From: Isoetes taiwanensis | Taxonomy: Eukaryota; Streptophyta; Lycopodiopsida; Isoetales; Isoetaceae | DNA length: 64,000 nucleotides | Direction of reading: 5' to 3' | NCBI GenBank assembly: GCA_021234155.1 | Contig: JAJEKV010000050.1 | Location: forward strand, 1,255,675-1,319,674 | Shown here: positions 60,746 through 64,000 of the stretch, piece by piece | Numbering within the stretch: position 1 is the stretch's first letter | How the letters are laid out: each line of letters opens with the position of its first letter | Made by a program: the position numbers and the translations under genes | The notes under the pieces: model-generated | What the model was told of the DNA's origin: nothing | Database searches by the model: none | What the model saw: the letters and a program-made list of their open reading frames with translations, nothing else

Positions 60746-62240
60746 ATAGTTTTTATGGTCGTAGCCTACTTTATAGAGGTCAACATGGTACTACGGCCAT
60801 GGAGTCCAAAGAAAAAGAGGTTATGGTCATATGTCTTGATGGCATTAAAATGCACATTATGCTTAGTGCAACTTCCAGTGTACTTTACCAGTACAGAAAT
60901 GACACAACGACTGACATTCTTATGTTTTGATTGCAAGGAAGACAAGTTCCTCGACAAGGGTTAAATCATTGCTAGGCCTCCAAGACGAAATGTTAATCGG
61001 CCATAACATTCTAAAATATGCCAGATTTCCTGACCATATCACAATTCAAGTCTCCCCCGACCGACTTGTACAAGACGAGGAGGGCCATGTCTAGCATATG
61101 GGGTTTTTTTTTTGGGGAGGGGGGGTGGTTTCAAGTTATGATATCTTGTCTACTTTGATAAGCGAGCCCTATTTTTCACACAGAGACACTCCATTGGCGC
61201 CATGCCAAGTTGAGACATCCTATTGGTGCAAAATGGACGAATATCATGTAACCCTAACCTATATAGGCCACAAACCTAACCTGGATCCATTTTTGCACCA
61301 TCTTCTGCCAACCAAATTCAATTGCATCTATCGCTCGCATTCGAGGACTGTCTTCAACATAACCATGTGCAAGCTCAAGCCCATGAGCATGTGTGTGCCT
61401 CAATGGAAAACATCTATCCCAAACACCCCGCAAGCAATGGTGATGCCAAGGGCAAAATGTAGTATCTCAGGAGCAAGTACTTGGAGTAAATGAGTAGATA
61501 GTTCATCTAGAAGGTAGCATTCCAGTGTGTTTTATCTCTAGGAGATCAATTACAAATAGTTTGTTTTGATAATGAACCTTAATCAATGAATCCTAACTGT
61601 AAGTTAGATGCATGTGACTAGGATTAATTGTATCTATATTATTTTGCAAGTTATGGATGTTTTGGGATGATGGTTGCACCTCTTGTATGTGAGAAAAGGG
61701 GAGTAGCGACCTAGTAGCTATTTGTAGATGATGCTCCTAGCTTAGACCCAAAAATTCTCAATTATATGCTCGAAGAGGGGAGCTCGCCTGGTCGTGGGTA
61801 TTAGGAATTGATGGGGATGTACAAAGTAGAACTTGTCCTATAGCAGTTGGACCGTTGGTGTGTAGAGTCTACCGATGGTAGTGTGTCGAGTCTACCGATG
61901 GTAGTGGGTAGAGTATGAGTCCGACACCTCCCAGGTGATGTGTTGCCTTGGTGGGGTTCCGTCTGATAAGAGTGAACGAGTGATTGCCGCCCTCTAAAAA
62001 GATTCATCTCACCTTTTTTGGACCCACTCTAACCTGTAGAGCAAATTAAAAGACATCCTTGACAGTTGTTTGCACAGTTTGTTATGGCACGGATGAAATA
62101 GAGGCCCATAAGGACCTATAAACATCAGCTTATCAACAAAGGTAGGAGGACCCAGCGGCGAAGAAACTGAGGTTTTAGTATGTTGGCGGAGCTAGTAAAG
62201 AAGCAGAGCAGCAACCTCAAGTGACTTCACCAATCAAGGT
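60746..62240. other. Intergenic, no confirmed gene
   Basis: Frames at 60,755-60,964 and 61,098-61,493 (plus) show no recognised domain; the second begins in a G/T-rich low-complexity run (GGGGTTTTTTTTTTGGGGAG near 61,100). A 23-base tandem repeat, GAGTCTACCGATGGTAGTG, occurs twice at about 61,865-61,911. No reverse transcriptase or RNase H of the Ty3 element downstream was found here. Confidence 0.4.
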
Positions 62241-62349
62241 AGTGGACCATGATTCCAACATAGAAGAGGAGTTCTGTAACACATAGGGGAGAGTGATCTA
62301 TTCCAAAGGATTAAAGATGCATATCGAGAAGATACGCAACAACCCGCAT

Positions 62350-63678
62350 TAACCAAATCTGGGGATTGGTGGACTGAGCAAGATGGGTTGTACTTTTATA
62401 AATCAAGGATTTATGTTCCATTGCATGCTAATCTTCGGGAGTTGATATTGCGCGACCATCATGAACCCCACAAGCTGGGCATGAGAGTGAGTGGAAGACC
62501 TATAAATTGGTCAAACGTCACTATTATTGGCCAGACATGAAGGAACAAGTCCGGGACTTGGTTTCACATTGTTTGACGTGTAGCTGACCATGGTCGTACC
62601 CCAGGACTATTGCAACCTATACCTATACCCTTACAAAGATGGGAGTGTATAAGTATGGACTTCATAGTCTCTTTGTCTCGAACTGTAAGGCAGAACACTC
62701 AAGTATGGGTGATTGTTGATTGCCTAACTAAGTATGCCAAATTTGTGGCCTTAAAGGAGGATGCTATTGGTTCAGATGTAGCAACTGCATATATGAGATA
62801 TGTTTTCCCTCTTTTTGGTTTGCCTTTGTCTATCATAAGTGATCAAGACACCAAGTTTATAGGTCATTTTTGGAGGGGCTTATGAAAGGTCTTAAGGTAC
62901 GATTGATAATAAGTAGTGGTAACCACCCACAAACGGATGGCCAAACTGAGAAAATCATTTTGTCCATGAATGCCAAACTCGTTGGGAGGAGTATTTGCTT
63001 ACCTAGAGTTTGCATATAACAACAGCCATCATACGGGAATTAAGATGCATATGACTCCCTTTGTTGCTATGATAGGGCGAAGTCCCAGAACTTATGTTGG
63101 TATGCATAAGTATCTAAAAACGGATGCCGCCGTAAATATATTAGATGACATGAATGCAATTTTGCTTCAATGTCGGCAAAACTTGCGAAGAGCGCAAGAT
63201 CGTGCTCAAGTGTATGCTAGTAAGCATAGACATGATGTTACCTATGAGGAAGGTGACTATGTGTTCTTAAGGATTGTGTATCCTTCATCATTACGAATCA
63301 ACACCCTTACACCATTGGTTAAAGGGCATGTGCCTAAGTTAACCCCAAGATATGTTGGACCTTTTAAGATTGTTAAAAGGATAGGTACCACAACATATGT
63401 ATTGGCATTACCACATGATATTGGGATCCATCATGTATTTCATGTTAGCCAGTTTAAGCGAGCTATACTAGGTACAGACAATGTTGTTAGTCCTGATACT
63501 CATACCGCTAGTGTTAAGCTCCGCTGTGACACCCGAATGGATTCTAGATACTCGTGTTCGGCAGTTGTGCAATAGAGATATTCGTGAATATCTGGTCTTG
63601 TGTCGAGGCCAGTCTCCCGCGGATGCCACTTGGGAGACAGATGAGTTTATGCAACGTTTTCCTTATTTAAAACTCTAG
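62350..63678 (+). pseudogene. Broken Ty3 integrase with C-terminal chromodomain
   Basis: N-terminal zinc-binding region: LRDHHEPHKLG then, after a frame change, HYYWPDMKEQV and SHCLTC, with a stop shortly after (near 62,584). Catalytic core: MDFI (about 62,657), SDQDTKF (about 62,840) and HPQTDGQTE (about 62,935), providing the D, D, E residues. Frame breaks are visible near 62,880 and 62,965-63,000 and again before the chromodomain near 63,500. The C-terminal part (LEFAYNNSHH, KLTPRYVGPFKI, HHVFHVSQFKR) is the usual DNA-binding/GPY-F region. The last segment (WILDTRVRQL, REYLVLCRGQ, ADATWETDEF) is a chromodomain; the position usually KWKG reads LCRG. Several frameshifts and stops mean no intact polyprotein is encoded. 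Confidence 0.85.
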
Positions 63679-63697
63679 ACCTTGAGGACAAGGTCCT

Positions 63698-63714
63698 AAG
63701 GGGAGGGGAGGAAA
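63698..63714 (+). other. Polypurine tract of the Ty3 element
   Basis: AAGGGGAGGGGAGGAAA lies directly before TGTTACGA, the LTR start. This is where plus-strand DNA synthesis is primed in LTR elements. Its position about 20 bases past the end of the coding remnant (63,678) is normal for this group. Confidence 0.85.
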
Positions 63715-63715
63715 T

Positions 63716-64000
63716 TGTTACGAACCAAGGGCAAGTCACGCTTGCGGGCCTTGGGACCGGGAGTCTGCCTTGGGAATGCCACGAGGTGGCCTGGGAACGT
63801 TCCGAGGAGTAGTATCGCCTAGGGGCAGCATGGGGTTATATTTTTAAATGGTTAAACTTTCGTATGTTAAGGTGGCCTTTAATTAAATTATAAAGTTATC
63901 TTATAAAAGCCACTAAACCATTGAAATATGGGGGTGATGTGGCATCATCCCATTGGTTGGGTCTTTTAAAAGGGAAATTTGAACCTGAACAAACGCGTGA
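63716..64000 (+). repeat. 3' LTR, first 285 bases (runs off the window)
   Basis: Begins TGTTACGAACC right after the polypurine tract; TGTTACG is a common start of plant Ty3-type LTRs. TTATAAAAG at 63,901-63,909 is a plausible LTR TATA box. The terminal CA end and target-site duplication lie outside the window, and I did not find the matching 5' LTR within it. Confidence 0.8.

Larger units (their letters stand above)
62245..64000 (+). mobile_element. Ty3-type chromodomain LTR retrotransposon, 3' part
   Basis: Integrase, chromodomain, polypurine tract and the beginning of the 3' LTR follow one another in the normal order for a chromovirus. Gag, protease, reverse transcriptase and RNase H were not found upstream in the window, so the copy is 5'-deleted or its internal part was replaced. 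The element continues past the window edge. The array and this element do not share sequence. Confidence 0.85.

Overview
The window looks like nuclear DNA of a plant. The evidence is one split gene whose product has the layout of plant BSD-domain proteins and is spliced at GTATGT/GTAAG donors, a broken chromodomain-bearing Ty3-type retrotransposon, and several 5'-truncated LINE copies. The lineage cannot be fixed from sequence alone. No rRNA gene, bacterial-type operon or CRISPR array was seen.

Layout: (1) 1-1,900 is gene-poor flank with a purine-rich tract and a short GCGGCGT-rich patch. (2) About 1,905-46,220 is one head-to-tail satellite array of about 40 units with a period near 1.12 kb; nothing in it looks protein-coding. 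It has three domains. At the left edge, a 2.73-kb composite repeat (two full units plus one truncated junction unit) occurs twice (1,962-7,422). The middle (7.4-28.3 kb) is a run of heavily scrambled single units. The right part (28.3-45.6 kb) is cleaner, and two unit types alternate over 16 consecutive units, giving a 2.23-kb dimeric higher-order repeat. The array decays through a duplicated 170-bp end piece and one diverged unit, and then meets a CGCCGC/GACGC-rich block. (3) 46.5-53.9 kb is intergenic: a LINE fragment, two direct-repeat copies, two minisatellites, fold-back sequences and two uncertain minus-strand coding remnants. (4) 53.99-57.5 kb is the genic island: a small two-exon plus-strand model encoding a basic RS-like protein with an acidic tail, and facing it a six-exon BSD-domain gene on the minus strand with a likely 5'UTR intron. 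(5) 57.75-62.1 kb holds a second LINE fragment, two further LINE 3' ends, short direct repeats and a minus-strand tRNA/SINE-like element. (6) 62.3-64.0 kb is the 3' half of a frameshifted Ty3-type element: integrase, chromodomain, polypurine tract and the start of its 3' LTR.

The most notable structure is the satellite: a homogenised dimeric array beside a disordered monomeric zone, with a second composite repeat at the far edge. Part of the disorder in the middle zone looks like context-dependent sequencing or consensus error and should be checked before it is read as evolution.
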